The position numbers were made by a program, and so were the translations under genes. Of a stretch of DNA of 64,000 bases, positions 35,523 through 44,427 are shown in pieces (within the stretch, counting starts at the first letter, position 1; each line of letters starts with the position of its first letter). Origin of the DNA: Fuscovulum sp. Its GTDB lineage: Bacteria; Pseudomonadota; Alphaproteobacteria; Rhodobacterales; Rhodobacteraceae. The stretch covers positions 1,198,501 to 1,262,500 of the forward strand of contig CP136571.1 of NCBI GenBank assembly GCA_035192965.1. The letters are read 5' to 3'. The notes under the pieces were generated by a model that searched no databases, was not told where the DNA came from, and saw nothing but the letters and a program-made list of their open reading frames with translations.

Positions 35523-36125
35523 ATGATGAAATTTGTGCAAATGATGCTGGCGGCGCTGATGGCACTGCCATTTCTTGCTGTGGATGCCGCCGCCCAGGAT
35601 TATCGCCTGCAGCGCGGGGATACCGTTCAGATTGAAGTGCTTGAGGATTCCACCCTGAGCCGATCGACACTGGTGCTGCCGGATGGGCAGATCACCGTGC
35701 CGCAAGTTGGCACCGTTCGCGCCGCAGGCCGCACGCTGGAGCAGTTGCAGATAGATGTTGCGCAACGCCTTGCACCCAGTTTTGCAACGCCGCCGACGGT
35801 GTTCGTCACGCTGTCCTCGCTTGCGCCGATCATCGACCGGCCCGAACGCACCATCGATATCTTTGTCATCGGCGCTGCCAATGCACCGGGTCGCGTGCAG
35901 ATCCCGCCGGGATCGACTCTGCTGCAGGCGCTGAGCGCTGCAGGCGGCCTGTCACCGTTCGCGGCAGACAAGCGGGTGCAACTGCGCCGTGTCGACAAGG
36001 CCGGAAATGAAAAGATCTACCGTGTTGATTACGATGCGATCGAACGTGGCGTGTCGAACGTGGGCACGACCCGCGTTGTTGATGGCGATGTGATCGTCAT
36101 TCCGCAGCGCAAACTGTTCGAATAA
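35523..36125 (+). CDS. Wza-like polysaccharide export protein (Poly_export/SLBB)
   Basis: 200 aa. A signal peptide (1-25, ending AAAQ) has no lipobox cysteine, unlike E. coli Wza. The mature part starts with YRLQRGDTVQIEVLEDSTLSR, the polysaccharide-export domain, with LPDGQITVPQVGTVRAAG. An SLBB-like segment follows (IFVIGAANAPGRVQIPPGSTLLQALSAAGG, about 113-142). The product is shorter than Wza (about 360-380 aa), with no C-terminal amphipathic barrel helix, so it is the compact type of exosortase-style and ExoF-like loci. GGAAGAGGGAAG precedes the two ATGs at 35523 and 35526. It acts in the outer-membrane/periplasmic export path. Confidence 0.92.
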   Translation: MMKFVQMMLAALMALPFLAVDAAAQDYRLQRGDTVQIEVLEDSTLSRSTLVLPDGQITVPQVGTVRAAGRTLEQLQIDVAQRLAPSFATPPTVFVTLSSLAPIIDRPERTIDIFVIGAANAPGRVQIPPGSTLLQALSAAGGLSPFAADKRVQLRRVDKAGNEKIYRVDYDAIERGVSNVGTTRVVDGDVIVIPQRKLFE

Positions 36126-36133
36126 GCGCGGGG

Positions 36134-37249
36134 ATGCGGGATATGGGGTTGATCCGGGGTGCATGCCTTGCCCTTGCGGCAGGAACTGCCGCGACGGGCG
36201 TCGCTGCGCAGGACGTGGGTGGCGTGCGCCAGACCTTTGATGTCGAGCAGCGCTTTGAATTCGGGCGCAACCTCGATCTGGCGACCCCGGCAGAAGGATC
36301 GAGCAGCGTCGCCGCGACGGTGCTGAGCTATGGTCTGTTCAGTGAAACACCGCTGGATCGGCTGGCCTTTACCGCCTCTGGCGCGCTGGTGATCGAAAAC
36401 TCGCCCGATACGGCCGGAACGGAAGTGGATTTCGGCCGCCCCGAGGTGGGTTTCCTATATGTCCGCGAAGTGCCTGACGCGCTGTTTTCGGTCGCGCTGC
36501 GCTATGTCAGCGATGATGTAAGCGCGCTGGCCGATGATCTGACCGTTGCAGACGCCACCGGGACGGAAATCGATTACGGCGTGATTCTGCGCTATGAGGC
36601 GTTGCGGAATTCGCCTGCCAGCATCTTCGTCGAGGCGACATTCGATGCCACCGAATACGAGGATACAATCGACCCGACGCTGATTGAAAGCGATACCTAT
36701 GGGCTGACGGCCGGTACTCGGCTTCGCTTTTCCGAAGTTATGGATGGTGTGTTCAGCTTGGGCGTCACACGGGAAGATGATGCCGCCGGCGTTGTAGCTG
36801 ATACGTTCATCATCCGTGCCGGCGTCGAGTATGACATGATTGATGGCTTTGCCGCGGTCTTCCTGACGCGCGAAGAAGGCGACATCGAAGACAGCACATC
36901 GCTTGAGTTTGATTACACCCAGGATCTGCCCGTCGGCGCGCTGAGCCTGGGCGTGACCATCGCGCAGACCTTCGATTCCGGCGTGGGCGAGCGGACGGAC
37001 GAAACGGATATCGAGATCGGCTGGACACAGGCCATCAACGACGCTTCGGCCATAGCGGTGAGCCTGTCCTGGGCGCAGAGCGACGCGCCGTCAGAGCAGA
37101 TTACGGAAACCGAGTTGGGCGCGACCTACAGCTATGCCTTGACCGAGGAAACCAGCCTCGACGTCGGCGCAAGTTTCCGTGAGCGCGATGATGCGGGCGG
37201 GCGGGCCTCGTCGCCGCTGGTGTTCTTGGCGCTTGGCCGCAGCTTCTGA
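36134..37249 (+). CDS. Outer-membrane beta-barrel protein of EPS locus
   Basis: 371 aa. A signal peptide (residues about 1-25, ...GTAATGVAAQ) is followed by many alternating amphipathic strands (for example SLGVTREDD, FIIRAGVEYDMIDGF, LGATYSYALTEETSLDVGASF) and the sequence ends in Phe (LALGRSF), the usual barrel-assembly signal. ATG 36143 is an alternative start. It is 8 bp after the Wza-like gene, so they form an operon. Such barrel proteins commonly accompany short Wza proteins and may provide the outer-membrane pore (inferred). A strong terminator follows. Confidence 0.8.
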   Translation: MRDMGLIRGACLALAAGTAATGVAAQDVGGVRQTFDVEQRFEFGRNLDLATPAEGSSSVAATVLSYGLFSETPLDRLAFTASGALVIENSPDTAGTEVDFGRPEVGFLYVREVPDALFSVALRYVSDDVSALADDLTVADATGTEIDYGVILRYEALRNSPASIFVEATFDATEYEDTIDPTLIESDTYGLTAGTRLRFSEVMDGVFSLGVTREDDAAGVVADTFIIRAGVEYDMIDGFAAVFLTREEGDIEDSTSLEFDYTQDLPVGALSLGVTIAQTFDSGVGERTDETDIEIGWTQAINDASAIAVSLSWAQSDAPSEQITETELGATYSYALTEETSLDVGASFRERDDAGGRASSPLVFLALGRSF

Positions 37250-37275
37250 ATTTCAGCAGACCCGCACGACAGCAG

Positions 37276-37303
37276 CACCCGCCATTGGCGGGTGTTTGTT
37301 TTT
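37276..37303 (+). terminator. Rho-independent terminator
   Basis: CACCCGCC pairs perfectly with GGCGGGTG around loop ATT and is followed by TTTGTTTTT. It lies 27 bp after the beta-barrel gene stop and closes the EPS locus. This is the clearest intrinsic terminator in the window. Confidence 0.88.
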
Positions 37304-37471
37304 GGTGATCGTGCCTGGATACTCGAACCCGGTCTGTTCCTACGCTTCGCCGAAGGCGACGGGTTCGCTGGAACTGGGTGATTTCAGACGCCAGAGTGGG
37401 GGCGTTTCTTCCCGCAGTTTGGGTTAGCCAGCGGCGCCCGCCGGTGATCGTCAATCGAATTGGAAGGATGT

Positions 37472-37547
<76 letters not shown>

Positions 37548-37684
37548 ACCGGAGGTCGAAGCGTTGCGGCTTCGATGGGCGAAGCGTTGCCGCTTCGTTG
37601 GGCGCTGTCTAGTAGAGGGCGCGGTGGGGTGCAAGTGAAAAAAGCACCCGATTTCCGCGCCCTGCAACGGCCGACAGCGTGGCC

Positions 37685-38020
37685 TTATACCTCTTCCTCG
37701 TCGCCGGCCACATCGGCCAGATCGTCGAGCGAAACGTTGTCATCGGCATCGTCTTCGAGCAGATCATCATCCAGCTCGGTATCGTCGGCGACGCCCGTTT
37801 CCAGCAGTTCGTCATCGGCTTCCAGATCGTCGACGAGAACGTCATCGTCTTTTTCCGGAACGGCGCGGCTGATGACGGCGGCAGCCATCTTGCGGCGGGC
37901 GGATTCGATATCGACGACTTCGCCCGTATAGGGCGAAACGATGGGCGAACGGTTCAGGTCGTAAAAGCGCTTGCCGGTGGTCGGGCAAATGCGCTTCGTG
38001 CCCCATTCAGGATTGGGCAT
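37685..38020 (-). CDS. TIGR02300-family protein with FYDLN motif and acidic tail
   Basis: 111 aa from ATG 38020 (AAGGGG upstream). The longer frame to 38086 adds a low-complexity lead. The conserved block WGTKRICPTTGKRFYDLN, then SPYTGEVV (residues about 6-34), including a C/T/G turn, is the signature of this alphaproteobacterial family. The C-terminal half is almost entirely Asp/Glu with Leu/Val, giving an extremely acidic, probably disordered tail. Function unknown in the family. Confidence 0.9.
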   Translation of the reverse strand: MPNPEWGTKRICPTTGKRFYDLNRSPIVSPYTGEVVDIESARRKMAAAVISRAVPEKDDDVLVDDLEADDELLETGVADDTELDDDLLEDDADDNVSLDDLADVAGDEEEV

Positions 38021-38184
38021 GGTGGTCCCCTTGTTCAGGCTGGCTGTCGATGGGCTGGAATGTCCAGAGTCGTGGTCGCTTGCCACAAGGCAAGGCGGGT
38101 GTCAAAGGCTTTCGCGGCGGGTTGGCCCTGTTGCCTGTGGGGTGCAAGTGGCTATCCTGTGCGTGGAATTCAAGAGGATGTTCA

Positions 38185-38871
38185 ATGCCCCTGCTTCCCG
38201 GTTCCCCCCCGGTCGAGATCGTGCTGAAGCGATCGGCCCGCGCGCGGCGGTTTTCGCTGCGTGTGTCGCGGCTTGACGGGCGGGTGACGCTGTCGCTGCC
38301 CGCCCTTGCGCGAGAGGCGGAGGCGATGGCCTTTGCGCGCGCGCAGGAGGGGTGGATCCGCGAAACGCTGGCCGACATGCCGCAGCGGGCGGGGGTGGGA
38401 ATCGGGTCAGTGCTGCCGGTTGAGGGGCGGCTGCTGCAGCTGGCACCGGGGGCGGGCCGTGCCGTGCGGGTGGAGGGCGATTCGCTGCTGATCCCCGGCG
38501 ACCCGGCGCAGGCGGGCACACGGGCGGGGGCCTTTCTGCGCGCATTGGCGCGGGAGCGGCTGGTGGCCGCATCGGACCGCTATGCCGCGATGATCGGGCG
38601 GCAGGTGGTGCGGGTGACTTTGCGCGATACGCGGTCACGCTGGGGATCCTGCGCGCAAGACGGGGCGCTGATGTATTCCTGGCGGCTGATCATGGCGCCG
38701 GCATCGGTGTTGGACTATGTGGCCGCGCATGAGGTGGCGCATATGCAGGAGATGAACCACTCTGCCGCCTATTGGGCGGTGGTGGACCGGCTTTATCCCG
38801 GTTGGCAGGAGCAGCGCAAATGGCTGCATGCCGAGGGACAGGCATTGCACCAATACCGTTTCGGGGATTGA
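38185..38871 (+). CDS. YgjP/DUF45-type zinc metallopeptidase-like protein
   Basis: 228 aa from ATG 38185, with AGAGGA upstream. It has the SprT/M48-like WGSC motif (RSRWGSCAQDG) and the zinc site HEVAHMQEMNHSAAYW near the C-terminus, where two His and a Glu form HExxH and the second block supplies another His. This matches the YgjP-like family, of unsettled biological role. Divergent from the FYDLN gene. Confidence 0.88.
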   Translation: MPLLPGSPPVEIVLKRSARARRFSLRVSRLDGRVTLSLPALAREAEAMAFARAQEGWIRETLADMPQRAGVGIGSVLPVEGRLLQLAPGAGRAVRVEGDSLLIPGDPAQAGTRAGAFLRALARERLVAASDRYAAMIGRQVVRVTLRDTRSRWGSCAQDGALMYSWRLIMAPASVLDYVAAHEVAHMQEMNHSAAYWAVVDRLYPGWQEQRKWLHAEGQALHQYRFGD

Positions 38872-38904
38872 TTTTCCCCTGTCAGCGGTGCTTGGCTGCG
38901 ACCC

Positions 38905-39555
38905 ATGCCGATTACCCCGCGCCAGACCGACCCAAACGCCGCCGCGCATGAGCGATTGTACCGCAGCCTGCGTCAGCAGGTGATGCATGGCGAATTGCCG
39001 CCCGGTCAGGCCATGACGCTGCGCGGCCTTGGAAAGCAGTTCGGCGTGAGCATGACCCCTGCGCGTGAGGCGGTGCGGCGGCTGGTGGCGGAGGGCGCGC
39101 TGACGCTGTCCTCGTCCGGCCGGATTTCCACACCCGAGTTGACGCCGGAGCGGATCGAGGAATTGGCGGCGATCCGGGCCATGCTGGAGCCCGAGATGGC
39201 AGCGCGGGCGCTGCCACGGGCGCATTTCGCATTGATCGAGCGGTTGGCAGCGATCAATGCGCTGAACGCCGAGGCCGTGGTGAAGCAGGACGCAGTGGCC
39301 TATGTGCGGACCAATCTGGAATTTCACCGCACGCTGTATTTGCGCGCGCAGGCCCCGGCGATGCTGGCCATCTGTGAAACTGTCTGGCTGCAATTGGGCC
39401 CCACAATGCGTGCGCTTTATTCCAAGCTGCGCCGGAAAGAGCCGCCACAGCACCACCGCATGATCCTTGCCGCACTGAAGGCGGGGGATGAGCCGGGGCT
39501 GCGGCTGGCGGTGCGCACGGATGTGACGCAGGGCCTGCGGCATCTGGCCGGGTGA
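38905..39555 (+). CDS. GntR-family transcriptional regulator (FCD/FadR subfamily)
   Basis: 216 aa. Winged-helix N-terminus with ERLYRSLRQQVMHGELPPGQAMTLRGLG and FGVSMTPAREAVRRLVAEGAL (helix-turn-helix, about 29-66) and an FCD-type C-terminus with RAMLEPEMAARAL and a FHRTLY (His) metal-ligand stretch, but the later His pair is less clear (KEPPQHHRMILAALKAGD). It probably responds to a small carboxylate and regulates nearby genes, such as the MFS gene 4 bp downstream. Target unknown. Confidence 0.88.
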   Translation: MPITPRQTDPNAAAHERLYRSLRQQVMHGELPPGQAMTLRGLGKQFGVSMTPAREAVRRLVAEGALTLSSSGRISTPELTPERIEELAAIRAMLEPEMAARALPRAHFALIERLAAINALNAEAVVKQDAVAYVRTNLEFHRTLYLRAQAPAMLAICETVWLQLGPTMRALYSKLRRKEPPQHHRMILAALKAGDEPGLRLAVRTDVTQGLRHLAG

Positions 39556-39559
39556 TCGC

Positions 39560-40699
39560 TTGATCCGACTGTCCCCTTTGGTGCTGCTGACAGCGGCTGT
39601 GGCGTTGGTGGGGTCAAACTCGCTGGCGCTGTCGCCCATCGCGCTCGAGGTGGGGCGGGGGTTTGGTGGCGCGAGCGCGCGGGAGGTCCTGATCGCGGCA
39701 TCGCTGTTCGGGGCCGGGACGGCGGTGGCTGCGGTGGGGGTTGCGCCCTGGGCGGACAGGATCGGGTTGTCCCGCGCGCTGGGGCTGGCGTTGGTGGTGC
39801 TGGTGTTGGGCATGGCAGGCACGGCGCTGGCGCCATCGCTGGGGGTGTTGTGGCTGGCGCAGGCGGTGGCGGGGATCGGGTCGGGCGTCGCTTTGCCTGC
39901 GACTTATGGGCTGGCAGCCGAGATTGCGCCCAAGGGGCGCGAGAGCACCTATCTGGGCCGGGTGCTGATGGGGTGGACGCTGTCGCTGGTCTTTGGGGCG
40001 TCAGCCGCCGCGTTGATTGCCGACGTGGCGGGCTGGCGGGCGGTGCATGGGGCGTTGGCGGTGGCTGGGCTGGCGGTGTTGCTGGCACTGCTCCTGTCAC
40101 CCCGGATGGGGGCCGTGCGCGCGGCGCAGGGGGGGAGTCCGTGGTCCGCCTTGAGGGTGCCGGGGATCGGGCCGGCGCTGCTGGTGGCTGGGGGCTATAT
40201 GGCGGCGTTCTATGGGCTTTATGCTTATGTCGCGCCGCATTTGCAGGCGGGGCTGGGCTGGCCGGTCTGGATGGTGGGCGCAGTGCCTCTGGTCTACGGC
40301 ATCGGGTTCGGCGCGGCGGCGCTTGGGGATCCGTGGATCGACCGCTTTGGCGCGCGGGTGGTGGCGCCTTGGGTGTTCGGGGCGCTGGTGGTGCTTTACC
40401 TCTGCATCGCGGCGGTGGCAGGGTCGGCCTGGGGGCTGGTAGCGGCTTGCCTGCCTTGGGGCATGATCAACCATCTGGGCCTGAACCTGATCGTGGGGCG
40501 CTTGGCGGGGCTGGACGCGGCACGGCGGGGGGCGGTGCTGGGGTTGAATTCGGGCGTGACCTATCTGGCGATGTTCGTGGCGACGCCGGTCTTCGGGGCG
40601 GTTGAGGCGCGGCTCGGTTTTGCGGCCTGTGCCGTGTTGGCGGCGGGCTGTGTTCTGGCCGCGCTGGGCGATGCGCTGCGGCGGCGGTCGCTGCGGTAA
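39560..40699 (+). CDS. Major facilitator superfamily transporter
   Basis: 379 aa, starting at TTG 39560, 4 bp after the GntR stop. Twelve hydrophobic segments can be traced. The loop between helices 2 and 3 has WADRIGLSRALGLALV (motif A-like), and helix 5 carries the GWTLSLVFGASAAALIAD glycine pattern of drug/arabinose-efflux types. Substrate unknown; tight coupling to the GntR gene suggests it is regulated by it. Confidence 0.84.
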   Translation: MIRLSPLVLLTAAVALVGSNSLALSPIALEVGRGFGGASAREVLIAASLFGAGTAVAAVGVAPWADRIGLSRALGLALVVLVLGMAGTALAPSLGVLWLAQAVAGIGSGVALPATYGLAAEIAPKGRESTYLGRVLMGWTLSLVFGASAAALIADVAGWRAVHGALAVAGLAVLLALLLSPRMGAVRAAQGGSPWSALRVPGIGPALLVAGGYMAAFYGLYAYVAPHLQAGLGWPVWMVGAVPLVYGIGFGAAALGDPWIDRFGARVVAPWVFGALVVLYLCIAAVAGSAWGLVAACLPWGMINHLGLNLIVGRLAGLDAARRGAVLGLNSGVTYLAMFVATPVFGAVEARLGFAACAVLAAGCVLAALGDALRRRSLR

Positions 40700-40733
40700 G
40701 GGTTGGCGGGGACGGCTGTCCCCAGCGCGCCCG

Positions 40734-40769
40734 ATGCCCCGGCGGTGGCTTGGGTGGCCGCCGGGGCAT
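40734..40769. terminator. Perfect 12-bp hairpin between convergent genes
   Basis: ATGCCCCGGCGG (40734-40745) and CCGCCGGGGCAT (40758-40769) are exact reverse complements around a 12-nt loop. It lies between the MFS stop (40699) and the lpdA stop (40810). There is no strong T tract. Confidence 0.55.
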
Positions 40770-40809
40770 GGGTATTTGGGCCAAGATGAAAGGGCTTGGC
40801 CGGGCTTAC

Positions 40810-42198
40810 CTAGGCGTGGATCGCTCCGTCGCCGCAGGCCAAGGCAGCCTCGCGCACGGCTTCGCTATAGGTCGGGTGGGCGTGGCAGGTGAGGGCGAGG
40901 TCCTGGGCCGAGGCACCGAACTCCATCGCAACACAAATTTCATGAATCAGGTCACCTGCCATCGGCCCGATGATATGCGCGCCGAGAATGCGGTCGGTGG
41001 CCTTGTCTGCGAGGATCTTGACGAAACCGTCCCCCTGAAAAACGGCCTTGGCGCGGCCATTGCCCATGAAGGAGAACTTGCCGACCTTGTAGGCGCGGCC
41101 TTCGGCTTTGAGCTGTTCTTCGGTCTGGCCGACAGAGGCGACTTCGGGGGTGGTGTAGATTACGCCGGGGATGACATTGTAATTCACATGGCCCGATTTT
41201 CCGGCCAGGATTTCTGCCAGTGCCATGCCTTCATCTTCGGCCTTATGCGCCAGCATGGGGCCGATGATGGCATCGCCGATGGCGTATAGGCCCTTGATAT
41301 TGGTGGCGAAATGCGCGTCGGTCTTGACCTGGCCGCGCGGCAGCATCTCGACCCCGAGGGTATCGAGGCCGAGGCCCGCCACATAGGGGCGACGACCGGT
41401 GGCGACGAGGACGGTGTCGGCCTCCAGCGTGGCGTCGGAGTCATCCTTGCGGAGTTTGTAGCGGACGGTGGCGCCGGTCTGGCCCTTGTCCACGCCCTGC
41501 ACGGCGGCGCCGAGGATGAATTTCAGGCCCTGTTTTTGCAGGATGCGCTGGAAGGATTTGGCGACTTCGGCATCCATGCCGGGGGTGATGGCGTCGAGGT
41601 ATTCGATCACCGTGACCTCAGCGCCGAGGCGTGCATAGACCGATCCCATTTCCAGACCGATCACGCCTGCGCCGATCACCACCAGCTTTTTCGGGATCGC
41701 CTTGAGGGTCAGCGCGCCGGTGGAGGTGACGACCACCTCCTCATCAATGGTCACGCCGTTCAGGGGGGAGGATTCGGAACCCGTTGCAATCACGATGTTT
41801 TTCGCGGTGTGCACCTCATCGCCCACCTTGACCTGACCGGGGGCGGGGATGCTGGCCCAGCCCTTGATCCAGGTGACCTTGTTCTTCTTGAACAGAAACT
41901 CGATGCCCTTGGTGTTCTGGCCGATCACATCATCCTTGTAGCCCAGCATCTTGGCCCAATCGACGGTGGGTGCCGCGCCCATCAGGCCCATTTTTTCAAA
42001 GTTTTCATGGGCTTCGTGCAGGTGATGGGTCGCGTTGAGCAGCGCCTTTGAGGGGATGCAGCCCACGTTCAGGCAGGTGCCGCCCAGCGTTTCGCGCCCT
42101 TCGACCACGGCGACCTTGAGCCCCAGTTGCGCGCAGCGGATGGCGCAGACATAGCCGCCGGGGCCGCCGCCGATGATGATTGCGTCAAACTCTGCCAT
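40810..42198 (-). CDS. lpdA: Dihydrolipoyl dehydrogenase (E3)
   Basis: 462 aa. It reoxidises dihydrolipoyl groups of 2-oxoglutarate (and possibly pyruvate) dehydrogenase using FAD and NAD+. Features: FAD motif [13 protein letters not shown] (7-19), redox disulfide [13 protein letters not shown] (C42, C47), NAD motif [19 protein letters not shown], and C-terminal HAHPTYSEA with the active-site His. AAGGAA lies upstream. It ends the suc cluster. A repeat element (42233-42280) sits just upstream. Confidence 0.97.
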   Translation of the reverse strand: MAEFDAIIIGGGPGGYVCAIRCAQLGLKVAVVEGRETLGGTCLNVGCIPSKALLNATHHLHEAHENFEKMGLMGAAPTVDWAKMLGYKDDVIGQNTKGIEFLFKKNKVTWIKGWASIPAPGQVKVGDEVHTAKNIVIATGSESSPLNGVTIDEEVVVTSTGALTLKAIPKKLVVIGAGVIGLEMGSVYARLGAEVTVIEYLDAITPGMDAEVAKSFQRILQKQGLKFILGAAVQGVDKGQTGATVRYKLRKDDSDATLEADTVLVATGRRPYVAGLGLDTLGVEMLPRGQVKTDAHFATNIKGLYAIGDAIIGPMLAHKAEDEGMALAEILAGKSGHVNYNVIPGVIYTTPEVASVGQTEEQLKAEGRAYKVGKFSFMGNGRAKAVFQGDGFVKILADKATDRILGAHIIGPMAGDLIHEICVAMEFGASAQDLALTCHAHPTYSEAVREAALACGDGAIHA

Positions 42199-42232
42199 GG
42201 GTCGTTTCCTTCTGTTCGGTGCCGTTTGCGGC

Positions 42233-42280
42233 GTGCAGCTTGTGGTGCAGCAGATTGTGCAGACGGCTGTGCATACGAAT
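42233..42280 (-). repeat. TGCAC-periodic element, copy A (upstream of lpdA)
   Basis: Four GTGCA pentamers on the plus strand begin at 42233, 42245, 42257 and 42269, spaced exactly 12 bp. On the minus strand the element reads ATTCGTATGCAC, then CCGTCTGCAC, then CTGCTGCAC, then GCTGCAC. It lies in the 85-bp gap between the MAPEG gene and lpdA, 35 bp upstream of the lpdA start. A second copy occurs at 52452-52500. See findings. Confidence 0.75.
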
Positions 42281-42283
42281 GTG

Positions 42284-42679
42284 TCAGATCAGGGCGGCAA
42301 TCAACATGGTCAGCGTGGCCGCGAAGCCCACAAACCAGATGGCCGACCGCCACGGACGCCAGCCAAGGGCATAGGCCGGGATGTAGAGGATGCGTGCGCC
42401 AAGATAGGCAAAGGCGCAGGCTTGGGTGAGGGCGGTGGACTGATTGCCGAGCGTGACGACCACGACGGCGAGGGTAAAGAGGATCAGCCCTTCGAAGTGG
42501 TTGTTCATCGCGCGTTGCAGGCGACCTGTCAGCGGTGACATGGGCCGCGAGGGCGGGCGGTCGCGGGCGCTGGAGGTGTAGCCCACGCCAAGCTCCATGT
42601 TGGCGGGCACGGCGAAGAGGACGAACTGCACCATCTGGAGCAGGCCTGCGAGGGCAAGGGCGGTGAGTTCGGGGGTCAT
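42284..42679 (-). CDS. MAPEG-family membrane protein
   Basis: 131 aa with four hydrophobic helices. [20 protein letters not shown] holds the Asn/Glu pattern of MAPEG proteins (microsomal glutathione transferase/eicosanoid family). [14 protein letters not shown] matches the family's third-helix ARxxY region. The start overlaps the stop of the nuclease-like gene by 4 bp, so it is translated with the suc operon. Relevance to TCA metabolism unknown. Confidence 0.84.
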   Translation of the reverse strand: MTPELTALALAGLLQMVQFVLFAVPANMELGVGYTSSARDRPPSRPMSPLTGRLQRAMNNHFEGLILFTLAVVVVTLGNQSTALTQACAFAYLGARILYIPAYALGWRPWRSAIWFVGFAATLTMLIAALI

Positions 42680-43140
42680 GGAGCTAAAGTCCGGTCTTGC
42701 GCCAAAAAGTTTCGGATGATTTCCCAGTTTTCGCGGTAGGAGTCCCGATCTGGGATCTTCTTAGTCATGACCTTCTTCCATCCATCGTCCCGCCGAACAG
42801 CTGCGACCGCACCCATCGGAAAGACAAACATTTCAGGTGCTTGCTTTACGATCTCTTTCGTCCGGTATCGGTTTCCCCGGTTCAAAAGCACGAACACCAC
42901 AAAATCTGCGTCAAGGTTCTTCAGGGGAAAGCCGTGGTCAGAGTCTGACGCCCAGCGGCTCTTAACTTGAATCCTGGCTGACCTTCCCGCTTCTGGATTT
43001 ACAGCGATGAGATCGTATCCCGGCATTTGAGTGTAAGTTTTGTAAGCGGGAATTCCTTCGATCAGCAGATGGGCGCAGACAAGGAATTCCGCGCCCTCCG
43101 CCTCAAGACGTGTATTTTGCCGCTTAACTTCCAACCTCAC
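42676..43140 (-). CDS. PD-(D/E)XK-like orphan protein inserted in the suc operon
   Basis: 154 aa with a GTG start overlapping the sucB stop by 4 bp, and its stop overlapping the MAPEG start. [24 protein letters not shown] (about 41-64) has the Asp...(Q)VK layout of restriction-like folds (Asp, then Gln-x-Lys). GC content looks lower than in the flanking enzyme genes and codon use is less GC3-rich, a hint of transfer. Rich in basic residues, no membrane segment. No specific family recognised. A nuclease role is tentative. It could also be an inactive relative, because Gln replaces the usual Glu. Confidence 0.55.
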   Translation of the reverse strand: MRLEVKRQNTRLEAEGAEFLVCAHLLIEGIPAYKTYTQMPGYDLIAVNPEAGRSARIQVKSRWASDSDHGFPLKNLDADFVVFVLLNRGNRYRTKEIVKQAPEMFVFPMGAVAAVRRDDGWKKVMTKKIPDRDSYRENWEIIRNFLAQDRTLAP

Positions 43141-44345
43141 AGATCCATCAGCAACCGGCGCGGGTCTTCCAGCGCTTCTTTCACGCGGACGAGGAAGGTC
43201 ACCGCGCCTTTGCCATCCACGACGCGGTGGTCGTAGGAGAGGGCGAGGTACATCATCGGGCGGATGACGATCTGGCCGTTCACCACGACGGGGCGGTCCT
43301 GGATCTTGTGCATCCCGAGGATGCCGGATTGCGGCGGGTTCAGGATGGGCGAGGACATGAGCGAGCCGTAGACGCCGCCGTTGGAGATGGTGAAGCTGCC
43401 GCCCTGCATTTCGGCCATGGACAGTTTGCCATCGCGGGCGCGCAGGCCAAGCTCGGAGATTTTCTTTTCGATCTGGGCGAAACCCATCTGGTCGGCGTCG
43501 CGGACTACGGGGACGACGAGGCCGGACGGGGTGCCGACGGCCACGCCCATGTGGACGTAGTTCTTGTAGACGATATCGGTGCCGTCGATTTCAGAGTTGA
43601 CCTCGGGCACCTCTTTCAGGGCATGGGTGCAGGCCTTCACGAAGAAGGACATGAAGCCCAGTTTGACGCCGTGCTTCTTTTCGAACGCGTCTTTGTATTC
43701 GTTGCGCAGTTCCATGATGCCGGACATGTCGACCTCATTATAGGTCGTGAGCATGGCGGCGGTGTTCTGCGCGTCTTTCAGGCGGCGGGCGATGGTCTGG
43801 CGCAGGCGGGTCATCTTGACCCGTTCTTCGCGGGCGGCATCGTCGGCGGGGACGGGCGCGCGGGGGATGGCGGCGGGGGCGGGGGCGGCGGCCACGACAG
43901 GGGCCGGGGCGGCGATGGTGCGGGCGACGTCTTCCTTCATCACGCGGCCATCGCGGCCTGTGGCCTGCACCTGATCACGGGTCAGGCCAGCCTCGGCCAT
44001 GGCCTTTTTCGCGGCAGGGGCGTCTTCGACATCCTTTTCGGCGGCGGCCGGGGTGGGAGCGGGGGCCGCGGCGGCGACGGGTTCCGGCGCCTTGGGTGCG
44101 GGTGCGGCGGCGCCTTCGGTCATGATGGCGAGGCGGGCATTTGCGGCCACGGTCGCACCTTCGGGGGCGAGGATTTCGGACAGCACGCCCGACACGGGGG
44201 CGGGCACTTCGACCGACACCTTGTCAGTTTCCAGTTCACAGAGCATTTCGTCCTGCTTCACGAAATCGCCCGGCTTCTTGAACCAGGTCGAAACGGTTGC
44301 TTCGGACACGCTTTCGCCAAGGGCGGGCACCATAACATCGGTCAT
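43137..44345 (-). CDS. sucB: Dihydrolipoyl succinyltransferase (E2 of 2-oxoglutarate dehydrogenase)
   Basis: 402 aa. The lipoyl domain (1-75) has [11 protein letters not shown] with lipoyl Lys42. An Ala/Pro-rich linker (about 80-115), a peripheral-subunit-binding domain (about 120-155; [19 protein letters not shown]), a second Ala/Pro linker and the catalytic domain follow, ending in [15 protein letters not shown] with the His-x3-Asp-Gly site. GGAGGA precedes the ATG. It transfers the succinyl group to CoA. Between sucA and sucB lies a GC hairpin (44396-44418). Confidence 0.97.
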   Translation of the reverse strand: MTDVMVPALGESVSEATVSTWFKKPGDFVKQDEMLCELETDKVSVEVPAPVSGVLSEILAPEGATVAANARLAIMTEGAAAPAPKAPEPVAAAAPAPTPAAAEKDVEDAPAAKKAMAEAGLTRDQVQATGRDGRVMKEDVARTIAAPAPVVAAAPAPAAIPRAPVPADDAAREERVKMTRLRQTIARRLKDAQNTAAMLTTYNEVDMSGIMELRNEYKDAFEKKHGVKLGFMSFFVKACTHALKEVPEVNSEIDGTDIVYKNYVHMGVAVGTPSGLVVPVVRDADQMGFAQIEKKISELGLRARDGKLSMAEMQGGSFTISNGGVYGSLMSSPILNPPQSGILGMHKIQDRPVVVNGQIVIRPMMYLALSYDHRVVDGKGAVTFLVRVKEALEDPRRLLMDL

Positions 44346-44395
44346 CTTCGGTTCCTCCGCGCCGCTTTCGGGCGCCTGTGGTCAATACGGGGGGT

Positions 44396-44418
44396 GCCCG
44401 CGCCGGGGTGGCGCGGGC
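44396..44418 (-). other. Intercistronic GC hairpin between sucA and sucB
   Basis: GCCCGCGCC pairs with GGCGCGGGC around GGGGT in the 82-bp gap. No T tract follows on the minus strand, so it may slow or process the transcript to set the sucA:sucB ratio; this is inference. Confidence 0.4.
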
Positions 44419-44427
44419 GGGATCAGA

